64,000 nt of DNA from Skeletonema tropicum. Its lineage: Eukaryota > Bacillariophyta > Thalassiosirophyceae > Thalassiosirales > Thalassiosiraceae. The stretch spans positions 186,001 to 250,000 of the forward strand of contig CM074133.1 in assembly GCA_037178625.1 (NCBI GenBank). Direction: 5' to 3'. The position numbers and the translations under genes are program-made. This document shows positions 10,248-19,821 of this stretch, one piece after another (within the stretch, counting starts at the first letter, position 1; each line of letters opens with the position of its first letter). A model generated the notes under the pieces. It ran no database searches. It was not told the origin of the DNA and saw nothing but the letters and a program-made list of their open reading frames with translations.

Positions 10248-11379
10248 TATTTATTCGGACAATGTAGAAATGTGATGATGTAAATGATGCAATGCATAAT
10301 TTATGAGAGCTGTTGAACGGCTCGACAACGTACAAACTGCCTACATAACCGCCGCCAACGCACCAGCGCAATAATCAGCAGAGAACAATGCAATCAATAA
10401 CCAACCACGTCATGAAGTAAACGAGTTCCTTCGTAAGCTACGTCGGCAACACAAGATCTTGTGGTTCAACACATCGACAACACGTCGACAAAAAGATTCA
10501 GCTCAACACAAGACGTCGACGTGGAGTTAAGAACTGACGTATTGATCAGTACGTGGCCAAAGATCGGCAGTTATTCAAATGCAAACACGTCGGCAACCAA
10601 CGTCGGCGTCTATTTAGACTTGCATCAATAGACGACTCGGCAGATAATGTAATTGAGCCAATGTCGACCTGAGTACTTGCTGCATGAACTTAAATACTTT
10701 TTTGTTCATTGGATTTTGCCAACACCTGACTTCTGGTACTTTGTGACGTAAGACGATTGGAATCAAGTGTACTAATTCCTTAAGTAACGAAGTTTACCAC
10801 GTCACTCAGAGAAAAAATTAAGAAAATAGAGGGTGACGGGGATGCACACCGGAAAGAACGAAGAAGCTCATCGACATTCTGACTTAATTAGCCTGGAAAA
10901 GTCCTTTTTAGCACAAATCAAGCGATTTTTAGATCTAAATCATAAGATATAGCATCTAAATGACAATCAAAATGGGCATTTCAGCGGGGATAGGAGGGGG
11001 GAAAATCCCAACACTTCAAGTTGAAGTTCCGGAAGTAATTTGCTCGCTACTTTGGATCTCCCCGATGGAAAAGATATGCCTTGTACGCTGGCCCACGCCC
11101 ACGAAACGCCAACAAAACTTACGACCGTTAGAACAATGACAGCTACCACGCCTTTTCTCATTCTTGAGACCTTTTGATTCAAATTTTTTGTGGCCTGTCT
11201 CCACGCAATAAGAACCGCTGATGAAGGTGGCTAAGCTCCACCGAAACTCGTAATTAATGAATCATAAAGAGTTCGGTTATATTGCTTAATACCATCATCT
11301 GGAAAAACTCCTAGCTTGTAATAAGGACTTCGTGGCTTATTGCATTCAAGACATTTCTTTTCACATTGATAAAGATTGA
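10248..11379. other. non-coding middle of Helitron-like element A
   Basis: There is no convincing gene. It includes the upstream region of the passenger gene and short ORFs on the minus strand near 11.0-11.2 kb with no recognisable domain. The region is kept almost unchanged in element B (47989-49119), so it travels with the element. Confidence 0.5.
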
Positions 11380-11380
11380 C

Positions 11381-11595
11381 AACGTCATTGCAGAGCAACT
11401 TTATAGCCGTATTCTATTGTAAAGAGACTAATTGGTAAAATTGTGCACAGCACAATTATACCAATTAAGGCCAACGTCATTGCAGAGCAACTTTATAGCC
11501 GAATTCCGTTGTATAAAGACTACTGACAAGCCACACAGCAAATGGCCAACAGCAAGATGACGACACAATACTTTACAGGCCCCGAGGGCCCGCGC
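11381..11595. repeat. subterminal direct repeats, hairpin and asymmetric inverted repeat of element A
   Basis: CATTGCAGAGCAACTTTAT occurs at about 11386 and again at about 11477, each followed by AGCCG. Between them lies an inverted repeat with 17-bp arms and one mismatch (AATTGGTAAAATTGTGC, ACAG loop, GCACAATTATACCAATT in part). The GC-rich repeat at 11576 follows. The same layout is at 49121-49335, and the two repeats recur in element C. Confidence 0.75.
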
Positions 11596-11671
11596 TGAAC
11601 CCGCCACATACACCGCTGCACGCCACCACTATCGCACCATTCTGCGCGCCCCTGTTTAATAATCATTATTA

Positions 11672-13378
11672 TTATCGCATGATAGGGTCGCCTGTTGGTA
11701 TCTTGTCAAATGCATTCACAATATTGTGTTTTGAGGCAGCTTTCAATGCTTCCACATTGTTGTTATTTTTCATTCGATCAATGCCTGATTTGAGTATCAT
11801 TGTGCATGTTGATGCTGGATCTACGAAACTCTCTTTGGAACAACTGCAGTCGCGATATGGACACTGTGCAAATGCACTGTTGTAACTGCCCAGCAAACTA
11901 TTATTACCAGCAATATCTCCAACAACAACATGGATCCAAACTTTCAGTTTGACATCTCTCCCCATGACTTGCATTGGGATACCCCCCCTATCATTGACCT
12001 CTTGTAGCTGACGAAGAGCAGTGTATAAGCAGCTGTGTTCATCTTGACATTTCAGTGCCGATGTTGTGTCCTGTTGAATGGACCCATCAGAGGACTTGGT
12101 TGTACCATAATCCAAATTTGGTATGTATGCAAGGATGTCCCAGAACTTACTCTTTGATCGAGCTGTCTTGTTGAATAGGGTTAGAGTGAACATGATCGGT
12201 GACACGCACAGACTGCCATGGCGATCAGAGTGCGACTTGTCATAAAACACAACCAGCCCACAAGGAAAGAGGTTGTTGTCCTTTCCAGCACAGTAATGGT
12301 CAACAGCTGGTTTCCAACGCTGTCCTGTGTGTATTTCATCATAGTATGCAATTTCATCTTTGGCCGACACACTACTAGTACCAGAGTATATATCATAATC
12401 TGCAGCAAAGTTTGTCTTTTGCATCAACATAGGATTACAAAGCATCTTGGAAAGAACTGCTTGGATATCAAACACCGGAACCTTGACAGTTGGTAAGGTC
12501 ATTGTTGCCACTGGCACCTCCACGAGCTTTGGTTGGAGCTGGGTGTAGTTGAAAGTTTTTTCACATGTAGTTTGCAGAGTGTGTCTGCTTGGAAGTCGCT
12601 GTTTGAAATCATACCCAGTGTTGGCAAGATCACCAATGAAGCGAACTATATCATCATACAGGGAGAGATCAGACGTATGACTACCCAACACATGCATGAG
12701 TTGTAGTCCAGCTGCTGCTGAGTGGGAGACTTTCCCACTGAATTTGACGTTTCCCTTGGATTGATATTCACCATCAATGGGAAAGATAGGTTCAGGAGTA
12801 GGATCACTCTGGGGGAAGGTGTAGTTTTCATATTCTGCTTGTTGATCATTGGCATTCTTGGCAATTTCATCAATCACTTGATGATCGGGACTGTCACACA
12901 ATGTGGTGTTGGATAGCATATGGGCATCTTCTCCCCAGTTCATATCATTGTCATTGGTTTGACTGTTTGTGGCATCGGCATGATCATTTGTTGTATTTGA
13001 GTTAGGATTCTTCATGCTGCTAAGATGAGATGCATACCATAAAGCATGCTGTTCCTGACGTCCTTCAGCCAGGCTTTCCTCCAATTCTGGTTTTTGACTA
13101 ACAATGATGTTTCGTTGCTGCCTCAGTGAGAGACCACCTACACCCTGTTCTTGCAGTGCTACGGGAATATTGTTGATGTTGTTGAATGTGCCTGTGATTG
13201 AATGCCGTCCATGGTGTACATGAAGGGCTGAGGTTCTTTTTTGGTTATAAAGACAGGCAGTAGCATGCCTCCCATATGCTCTAGGTGTTGCAAAGATAAC
13301 ACCACAAGCACATTGCCGCCCTGTCTGCTTCTGCCCTGTCTGCTTCCGCTTCGTTGGTGGCATTGTTGATGTCCTCAT
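11672..13378 (-). pseudogene. TNP2-like transposase, upstream segment
   Basis: The frame has its first ATG at 13378 (MRTSTMPPTKRK) and runs 568 residues. Near the N-terminus is a C-x-C...H...C zinc-finger-like motif (CACGVIFATPRAYGRHATAC). The middle is Asn/Asp-rich. The C-terminal half has SKFWDILAYIPNLDYG, HSCLYTALRQLQEV and VVGDIAGNNSLLGSYN followed by CPYRDC. That GD-x-x-x-N...G.Y/F...C..C pattern is typical of TNP2-type transposases. The frame ends just before Helitron-like element A, and the next part of the protein is at 7491-7771. Its start lies 245 bp from the divergent gene at 13623, a layout that could allow a shared promoter. The gene is split and probably inactive. Confidence 0.65.
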
Positions 13379-13622
13379 GTTATGGTAAGTATCAAAATTA
13401 GGAGTAGGAGGAGTCAGAGGGAAAGTGGAAAGCGTTGAAAGACCCCCCAAGGAAGTTCGACACTGGGTATCAATTCCAACGTTGTTTTAAAAATTATCAG
13501 AAAGAGAAACAGAAAACATCGTAGAAGAATTCAAAAACGACCAATGCCATCTGAAACTGAAAATAACGAACTAATGACATAACATAAACATAAACAGCGT
13601 TCATAAATTCAACACCTTAACA

Positions 13623-15114
13623 ATGTATCTTGTGCAAACAGTGAAAAAGATAGTGTCCCCAACAAAGAAAGCTGAAGGCAACACGATGTTTAGAAGTTCA
13701 AGGGTAAGTAATGATGGCAGCGGCAAGCGTGCTAATGAAGGTGTTGGAGGACGGTTGTCTGGTGGTCAAGATATTCAACATAACAACCATAATGATGGTA
13801 ATGGCAATATAGGATACGAGACCCGTGAACTCAATGCAATGAAGGAGATGATGGAGTGGTATAAGGGGAGAAGTGAAGAAAATGCAGCTGAGGTTGCACG
13901 ACTGCAGCTGCAGTTAGAGAGAAGGCAGTCTGGCCAAGGCGGAGTAGGGAAAAATAAACAACTCTTATGGGCAACGGCAGCAGAGGATGTGAGTAATGTC
14001 GTTGCACTCAAGGAAAGTACAGCTCAAATGATTTGGCCACAGAATAAGTTCTTGAACTTTACTGGAAGGTGGATGCAATATGATACAGACAATCCCCATC
14101 CATTTGCAGCATTTGTCATGAAGCAGGTGGTTATTCCAGACTCGTTTGTGGGAAGCACAAATGATTACTTTAGGAATGTGGCACTGCCAAAAGTTGGGGC
14201 AAAGTTGAGTACTTTGAGAGGTAACTGTATTGGGAGGTGTGGCAAGGCATTTAAAGGTAAGTAGTCTGTGTATCCTTGTTGATTCTGGATCATAATACAA
14301 ACTAACATACATCATTGTGACTGCCCCATCTCGGGGGTGCACATTCGTTCTATCATCTGTAACAGACCTCCACAACACTCGCAGGAGCTTCGAGGGTGCT
14401 GGCAAAGAGTTTGAGACATTTTTGTCTTACAGCGATCATGATTGGGTCAACGTAGCTCAAGATCACATGGCACTGAATCAGCTGCACAATCTAATTTATT
14501 ACTATGGGTCGGAAGTATATGGTAGGAACGAAGTCAAGGCATGGCTGAAGGCAAATCAAGATAAATCTGTGCTCGACCATCTGACTGCCAGCGATCTTGC
14601 ATTTACTGTACTGGTGTATGAGAACTATCATCCCAGATGGATCAAGGAAATCGAAACTGCAAGAGAGGAGGAACAGAAGAGAAATGACACTCTTGATGTT
14701 GCTGAGAAGGAGGAGGAGGAGCCTGCTGCTGTAGGACAAAAGAGGAAGAAGAAGAGATCATCTGCCGGGCCCAAGTTGAAGTATTCAAAGGGTGCTAATG
14801 TCAAGAACAAATACCTCCAGTCGGGTTGGACCAAGGAAGGGATTCGTCACTTTAAAGCCCTCCAAGAATCTTTTGACAAGCTTATGAAAGATGAGAAAGC
14901 ATGGCAGGTTTGCAAAGAGACATGGGATGACTTCATCTCCAACATGAAGCAGTTCAGCGATAATTGCTGGGTTCCTCAGTATTTCAAACTAGATTTGGGT
15001 GATGATGATGAAGATAGCATTGCTGCTACAGATGAAGACAAGTTCGAGTTCATAGTGGCAGATGCTCTTGTGGGAATGGGTACACTTGAAGTGCCAGATA
15101 TGAGCGGAGTATGA
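13623..15114 (+). CDS. hypothetical two-exon accessory protein of the TNP2-like transposon
   Basis: Exon 1 is 13623-14256 and exon 2 is 14366-15114. The donor is AAAG|GTAAGT and the acceptor TGTAACAG, with the join ...KAFK|DLHNTRR... in frame, giving 460 residues. The N-terminal quarter is low-complexity (His/Asn/Gly), followed by a probable coiled coil (RSEENAAEVARLQLQLERRQ). A central block with FLNFTGRWMQYDTDN and a Lys/Arg-rich stretch (QKRKKKRSSAG) suggest DNA binding. The tail is acidic. It lies inside the transposon block, divergent from the transposase, which is the usual position of a TnpA-like accessory protein in CACTA elements. That role is inferred from position. Both exons are intact. 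Confidence 0.55.
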
Positions 15115-15189
15115 GCAGAGTTATCAGTGGTTGAATCATCATTGCATATTGAATTTAATGTAATAAATCATGTTTGTGTTATTTGATTT

Positions 15190-15530
15190 GATTCACCACA
15201 ATAAATACTTCGATGCTTGAATTACAAATCCTAAAATATGCTTATAAATTTGATCGGGATCAGAATCAAATTGTGACAAAATAAGTGTGTCAAAATTTAA
15301 ATTCTGGAATCAGTCACAAAATTCTGATTTACAAAATTTTAATTCTGATGCATGATATGTTTATTTTGATGTTTAGAATTTGTGTCTGATGTGGACATAT
15401 TTATTTTGACACTCGGCCTTTTCTTACCAATGCAAGAAATTAAAGATTTTGATACTAGAAATTCTTATTCTTTGACATCGGAATAATATCAGAATTTGAA
15501 GTTGACAAGAATTCTGATGAGCAAGATACA
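15190..15530. repeat. subterminal repeat cluster of the TNP2-like transposon
   Basis: An A+T-rich stretch contains at least six copies, in both orientations, of an AATTCTGAT-like motif (ATCAGAAT, AAATTCTGAT, TTAATTCTGATG, ATATCAGAATTTG, AAGAATTCTGATG). Short motif arrays near an end are a known feature of CACTA-type elements, where the accessory protein binds. Its position at the right border of the block fits this. Confidence 0.5.
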
Positions 15531-15552
15531 AAAACCCATAAAGGCATTATCC

Positions 15553-16043
15553 CACTTCAGAGGAATGAGATCGTACGTTGGGTTATTATTTACAGAAACA
15601 ATCTTCACATCTGCTTTGCAGGAAAAAATCTTGCTCTGAGAGAGCTCGGGAAAGAGCAAGTCCATTTTGGCAACGTCGTTGGTGATGAAGTCTCCATTGG
15701 AGGTTGTCCATCGTGACGGTTGGCTCTTTCGTACCGCTTCAAATTTAAGGAATTCAGAGCGGGTGAGGAAAGCTGTGTCTCCATCACTACCGGTGTCCAA
15801 TAAGATTCGAAAGGGCCGAGTCCTCTTGTTAAGTCTCCTTTTAAATACGGGGCTGCCTAAGACGACGGTCTTGAGGCCCATCCCTTTCCTTACAGTAGCT
15901 TTAAGAGTAGCGTGATGAGCTTTTCTACCACTGTAGTCAATGTTACAAGCGCCGTTTATCGGCTCACAATCATGGATATGCTTAAAGAGTTTCTTTCTAG
16001 GTTTAAGTTCTTCTAGTTGCTCGTATTCGGATTCAGTTTGCAT
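15553..16043 (-). pseudogene. retropepsin-like protease domain (interrupted)
   Basis: After an acidic N-terminus the frame carries RPFRILLDTGSDGD, the DTG(S) active-site loop of retropepsins. It ends with VNNNPTYDLI, where the aspartic protease fold would normally continue YDLI-x-G. That continuation (GIETLARW) is found at 7488, so the domain is split by the TNP2-like transposon. It is in the same frame as gag and separated from it only by the gag TAG stop and 9 codons. It is therefore probably made as a gag-pol readthrough product rather than from its own ATG at 16043. Confidence 0.8.
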
Positions 16044-16045
16044 GA

Positions 16046-16073
16046 TCGTGTTGGCGCTGCGCCAATCATCCTA
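16046..16073 (-). promoter_or_regulatory. gag stop codon with following palindrome (possible readthrough site)
   Basis: The gag frame ends with TAG (complement of 16071-16073), followed by GATGA and then the perfect palindrome TTGGCGC-A-GCGCCAA. The protease/pol frame continues in the same phase after the stop. A stop followed at once by a stable stem is the arrangement seen at some retroviral readthrough sites. Function here is inferred. Confidence 0.45.
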
Positions 16074-17666
16074 TTCGCTGTCGGAATCTTCTTCCTCGTC
16101 GCTGTAGCTCATGCTACGCTTCTTCTTCTTGGCACTACCCTTCTGAAGGGCATGCACTGACTTTCTCAATTTCTTGTTATCGGCTTTCATGCTGGCTAGC
16201 ATATCTACTACTTCTTTGTTGCTGTAGTTGTCACGACCGCGCTGACGTTTCAAGCTGCCATCTTCATTGTACTTTTGACAGTCAGCGGTGTTGTGGTTGT
16301 GATGAGCGCCTCCAAACTTCTTGCAAAGTTTGCAATGTTTCGTTTCGCTGTCCGCTTGGTTTTGGTTTCCTTGACCATTCTTGCGGTTTCCACGTTGGTT
16401 GTTGCGGTTGCTGGAATTCTTACCAGCACCACCACCTCCTCCTCCCCCCCCCTGGGGTTGAGAAGCTTTCTGCTCGGTGCGCACTTGATCGACAAGGGGC
16501 TGAAGTTCATTTGCCAAAAGTTTGACGTCAAAACGTACAGTGTTGTTTGCATTATGCGATTTGAACAGAGTCTGCACCTTTTTGGGCATGCAGTCGACCA
16601 GGATGTCACATAATTCCTTCTGGGTGAAAGGCTTGTTCCCCCACGGGACCTGATCGTTATTGATATACATTGGATTATCCTTTGTGCTCGGCAACAAGGG
16701 AATGTTACGATTAATATCTTCCAGGAAGCCCACAAAGTCCTTCACTGGGATTTCGCCGTTGGGAGGAAAAAGAGCATGATTAGTCATCTTTTTCTTTTGG
16801 ATTTCGGCACGGCCGTAACCCCCCTGATGCACAGCATGGCTGCGAATGGCGTTCATGATGCCCTCAAAGGAAAGTCCCCGAGGAGCGTCAATCTCATATG
16901 TTACTTTTTGCATTTCGTAGCGGAACTTGACGTCTGGATCGTTGAAGGTGACGTCGTCGACCCTGTCATCATACATCTCGATGCGACCTACTGGTTCGTC
17001 TTTGGTATTGTCCCACTGGAAAGCTACCTTTTTCAATTCGTATGATGTAATTTCATGCGTTGTAGGTTTAAGTAGGGTAGTTTCCACCGTGTCGGTGAAG
17101 GTTCCATGGAGATCCCCGATGAAGTTGATGTACATTGTGCGCATCTTTTCTACCCTGTCAAGAATACTGTCCTTGGTGCTTTCTAGCGCCTCGGATTGTT
17201 GTTTGACTTCTTTTTTTGTTTTCTTGATGTCCTCTTCGGAACCACCAAACTTTTTGAGATTTTCGAGCTTGGCTCTTTGTTTGTTGTAGTGTTGTTGATG
17301 CGCGTCCCTGACGCTGACCAAATCTTCAAGCTGCGCAATGAGCTTGGTATCATAGTAGGCGTTGATGCATTCTGCTTGCTTTTGGATGAAGTCGTCGTAG
17401 GCTCTGCTGACGAGCGAGCTGACTTGTTTTTTTACACCTCCTATTTTGATTTCGAACCGGTTGCCGGCAGTCGATGGGCGAGCTTTCTTTGGGTCCCTGG
17501 AGAAACTGAACGTTACACGTTCTTCGTTCAGGAACCAGCCGCGTTCAACTTTAAGTTTTGGATTTGCAGTCTTGTGCTGATTGATTTGAGAGTACGTGTT
17601 TGCCGTGAACCGATCTCCTACCATCCAATTATTGCTGTCGTTGACTACTCTGAGTAATCTCGACAT
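16071..17666 (-). CDS. retrotransposon gag-like protein
   Basis: This 531-residue protein starts at a real ATG. Residues about 100-200 are predicted coiled coil (RAKLENLKKFGGSEEDIKKT and following). A central region resembles gag capsid sequence (FVGFLEDINRNIPLLP, FTQKELCDILVDCMPKKVQT). Then come a Gly-rich, Asn/Arg-rich linker and a zinc-knuckle-like motif C-KL-C-(10)-H...C (HCKLCKKFGGAHHNHNTADC). The C-terminus is Lys-rich, then Ser/Asp/Glu-rich. It would form the particle that packages the element RNA. The frame is open throughout. Protease follows in frame after a TAG stop. It is the best preserved part of this retrotransposon. Confidence 0.8.
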   Translation of the reverse strand: MSRLLRVVNDSNNWMVGDRFTANTYSQINQHKTANPKLKVERGWFLNEERVTFSFSRDPKKARPSTAGNRFEIKIGGVKKQVSSLVSRAYDDFIQKQAECINAYYDTKLIAQLEDLVSVRDAHQQHYNKQRAKLENLKKFGGSEEDIKKTKKEVKQQSEALESTKDSILDRVEKMRTMYINFIGDLHGTFTDTVETTLLKPTTHEITSYELKKVAFQWDNTKDEPVGRIEMYDDRVDDVTFNDPDVKFRYEMQKVTYEIDAPRGLSFEGIMNAIRSHAVHQGGYGRAEIQKKKMTNHALFPPNGEIPVKDFVGFLEDINRNIPLLPSTKDNPMYINNDQVPWGNKPFTQKELCDILVDCMPKKVQTLFKSHNANNTVRFDVKLLANELQPLVDQVRTEQKASQPQGGGGGGGGAGKNSSNRNNQRGNRKNGQGNQNQADSETKHCKLCKKFGGAHHNHNTADCQKYNEDGSLKRQRGRDNYSNKEVVDMLASMKADNKKLRKSVHALQKGSAKKKKRSMSYSDEEEDSDSE

Positions 17667-18034
17667 CGTCTTCTCTTTATTTTAGAGGAATCTGCTACTT
17701 TCACTGCCTGTTCCTTGGGAACAGGACCGAGTAATAATATTATTAGTGTCAGCGGCGGTAGCTGATACGGTGAGTTGAATGAATAATTTGGTGTTATGTA
17801 AATTATGCTAGTCTGCGTTAAGAGTGATCGATGCAGCTTCCGGAAGAAGATGGCTGAAGGAAGGCACGTCATCGATTGATAAGGGTGACGTAATGAGATC
17901 CTGTGGCTCTCATACGTTATCTGTTACTTAACGTGGAAGGAAGGACAGACAATGACTTAGCGAGCCATTGGCGAGCTGGACCGTGTGCTAGGCTACAGGA
18001 AACGGGATTGGTATCTGGCTAATGTAGCCAGTGC
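17667..18034. other. leader region upstream of gag
   Basis: No gene is seen. This is where the 5' leader, primer-binding site and LTR of the retrotransposon should begin. I could not define an LTR because its partner is not in the window. A small inverted repeat (CTGTTCCTTGGGAACAG) lies near 17706. Confidence 0.3.
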
Positions 18035-18345
18035 CTATGACACAGATGAGCTAGTAACCAAAGGGCCTGGATTATCTCTGAAGATGAATCTGCCAAATTG
18101 TCCTGCAATCATGATTGCAACAGTGGGTGGGATGCATTTCCTTTTTTGAGGGCCGTGGGAATGGGAAGATGTTCTGACTTTGGCTTTGGTGGCACTTGAA
18201 ATTTTAACACGAACCACTTCTTCTTCTGATGGCATGCCTGGGTAACGGTTACCAAGCCACAGCCCCCCGCATGATTTGTCTTCATTACAATGAACACAAA
18301 AGCAATTTGTCACCACAGGAGCAGGAGGTCCCATGATCTGCTTGC
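18035..18345 (-). CDS. hypothetical exon, Cys-containing
   Basis: This minus-strand open frame is preceded by a good acceptor (ATTTCTTACAG near 18346). It contains NCFCVHCNEDKSCGGLW, a possible metal-binding Cys cluster, then a basic Ser/Lys-rich region. No family is recognised and no partner exon is obvious upstream. It may be a fragment of another mobile element. Confidence 0.25.
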
Positions 18346-18844
18346 TGTAAGAAATATTGTTCCCCATCATCTTATGTTGGTGAAAATGGTGAAAATGGAG
18401 GAGCAATCCAATGTACACCACCATAATTCTGCATCTGCGTATGTTGTTTCTGGGCATTATAGTTTGTGGTTATTATCACTCGTTATCAAGCCCTCTGTGT
18501 CTGTGCATGCATACATAAAGCTAGAGCTACAATACTAAGAAGTTTTTGTAGCCTTTTGCCCCATCTACGTGGATTTATTGGATTCCACCAAGCACCAAGC
18601 TAAGTAAGTATGTATATAGAAGAATTAATCTTGCAAGATTCCTTGCGCCAAATTAATTACCTTTCGGTGTTAGGCTTCTGTGCGAACGTCAATCATACAA
18701 AGGAATCAGTAGTAAGTTCAGTCTCTTCGAGAGAGCTGACCGCGCGCGTCCACGGGATATTTTTTAAACGGTACTCCTACTCCATTACCAGGATCTGGTC
18801 TGGCTGGTCTGTCGTGGTCCGTCTAGTCCGTAGATAGCCTCAAG

Positions 18845-19076
18845 GGCCTTGGATATGGGGCTAGCCTACCCCTTATCGGGGGGATTTCCCCCCCAGATTC
18901 CCCCCGGCGAGAAGGGGGGGACGGTTAGTTAGCGAAACTCCCGTGATTTCCGTCTAAAGCTAGCCGAATGTTGGCTAATATGGACCATTTTTCCCCCATT
19001 TAGACGATTTTGCCACCAGATCAGAACCCTCACTATCGGGGGGCTCCCCTCTCGCCCCCCTATATCCAAAGGCCTA
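18845..19076. mobile_element. MITE-like element, copy 1
   Basis: About 230 bp, bounded by inverted ends GGCCTTGGATAT ... ATATCCAAAGGCCTA. GCCTCAAG is duplicated on both sides (18837-18844 and 19077-19084). The interior has G/C-homopolymer blocks (ATCGGGGGGATTTCCCCCC). It is about 95% identical by eye to the second copy 300 bp away. The 8-bp duplication suggests a hAT-type origin. Confidence 0.7.
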
Positions 19077-19146
19077 GCCTCAAGCCTGTATGTGTATGGT
19101 AGCTCACTTTCTTCTCCTTCTGTTGTCCTTTTCCATGTCGGCTATA

Positions 19147-19386
19147 TAGGCCTTTGGATATATATAGGGGGCTAGCCTACCCCTTATCGGGGGGATTTCC
19201 CCCCAGATTCCCCCCGGTGAGAAGGGGGGGACGGTTAGTTAGCGAAACTCCCGTGATTTCCGTCTAAAGCTAGCCGAATGTTGGCTAATATGGACCATTT
19301 TTCCCCCATTTAGACAATTTTGCCACCAGATCAGAACCCTCACTATCGGGGGGCTCCCCTCTCGCCCCCCTATATCCAATGGCCTA
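19147..19386. mobile_element. MITE-like element, copy 2
   Basis: This is the same element as copy 1, in the same orientation. The ends are TAGGCCTTTGGATATA at the left and TATATCCAATGGCCTA at the right. ATGTCGGC flanks both sides (with a few extra bases at the left), a different target sequence from copy 1. That favours two insertions, or insertion followed by rearrangement, over a simple tandem duplication. Confidence 0.65.
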
Positions 19387-19821
19387 ATGTCGGCACCTTT
19401 GGTAGCTGGCTGTAGAAATCCGTAGGTTATGTCGCCTACCACCAGACGTACTTTAAAATTTCTGTTATATATATACTTAACGCTTTGCGTTTGGAAGAAA
19501 ACCCTTTGCAATCCCACTAGCAATACGGGGGGGAGACGGTGGTGATATCAGCCGTAGCCTCGTAGGGACCACGATCGACACCATCAACTCGGCGGTGGTG
19601 CAACCAATTATTATTATTGGTCAGCGACGAGCATTTTCTATATCGGAATAATAAAAGACGGTAACAGCTATCATCAATACGCTGTTCGGCAGGTAATATT
19701 GTCACCTGCTGTTATTCCCACCCTCCTCCCGAGAAATTATTCGACCTCCTTTGTATTATCACCTCCACATCTTGTGATTCTGGGGTGGTGAAAATAATAA
19801 TTAATACTTCAAATAATTATT

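Larger units (their letters stand above)
7773..11659. mobile_element. Helitron-like element A (3.89 kb)
   Basis: The borders are defined by comparison with the second copy at 45482-49399. The left end starts TCGGCCCTCGGGGCCCCCG. An inverted copy, CAGGCCCCGAGGGCCCGCG, lies at 11576, about 65 nt inside the right end, which reads ...CCCCTGTTTAA before a T. It sits at an A/T target with no duplication longer than 2 bp. It carries a C-terminal helicase fragment and an unknown two-exon gene, both on the minus strand. The asymmetric inverted repeats, AT target and helicase fragment point to a Helitron2/Helentron-type element. No Rep domain is present, so it should be non-autonomous. Confidence 0.75.
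7491..15552 (-). mobile_element. TNP2-like (CACTA/Plavaka-type) transposon nested in the retrotransposon
   Basis: This foreign block separates two halves of one retropepsin domain: ...NPTYDLI at 15553 and GIETLARW at 7488 on the minus strand, which join in the same frame. Inside are a TNP2-like transposase (two pieces), a divergent accessory gene and a repeat-rich subterminal region at the right. Without Helitron A the block is about 4.2 kb. I could not find matching terminal inverted repeats at the two borders. The left border cuts the transposase, so one end has probably been deleted. Confidence 0.55.
6176..17666 (-). mobile_element. Ty3/gypsy-type retrotransposon, multiply interrupted
   Basis: The order gag, protease, reverse transcriptase on the minus strand, with protease before RT and a YIDD box, fits Ty3/gypsy. 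It is broken by the TNP2-like transposon (with Helitron A inside) and cut at the left by Helitron-like element C. RNase H, integrase and one LTR would lie beyond the left edge. No LTR could be confirmed. A candidate would lie right of 17666. Confidence 0.75.

Noticed and set aside
19239..19523. 94-codon minus-strand ORF
   Set aside because: It lies across the MITE end and a shared repeat; the frame is incidental.
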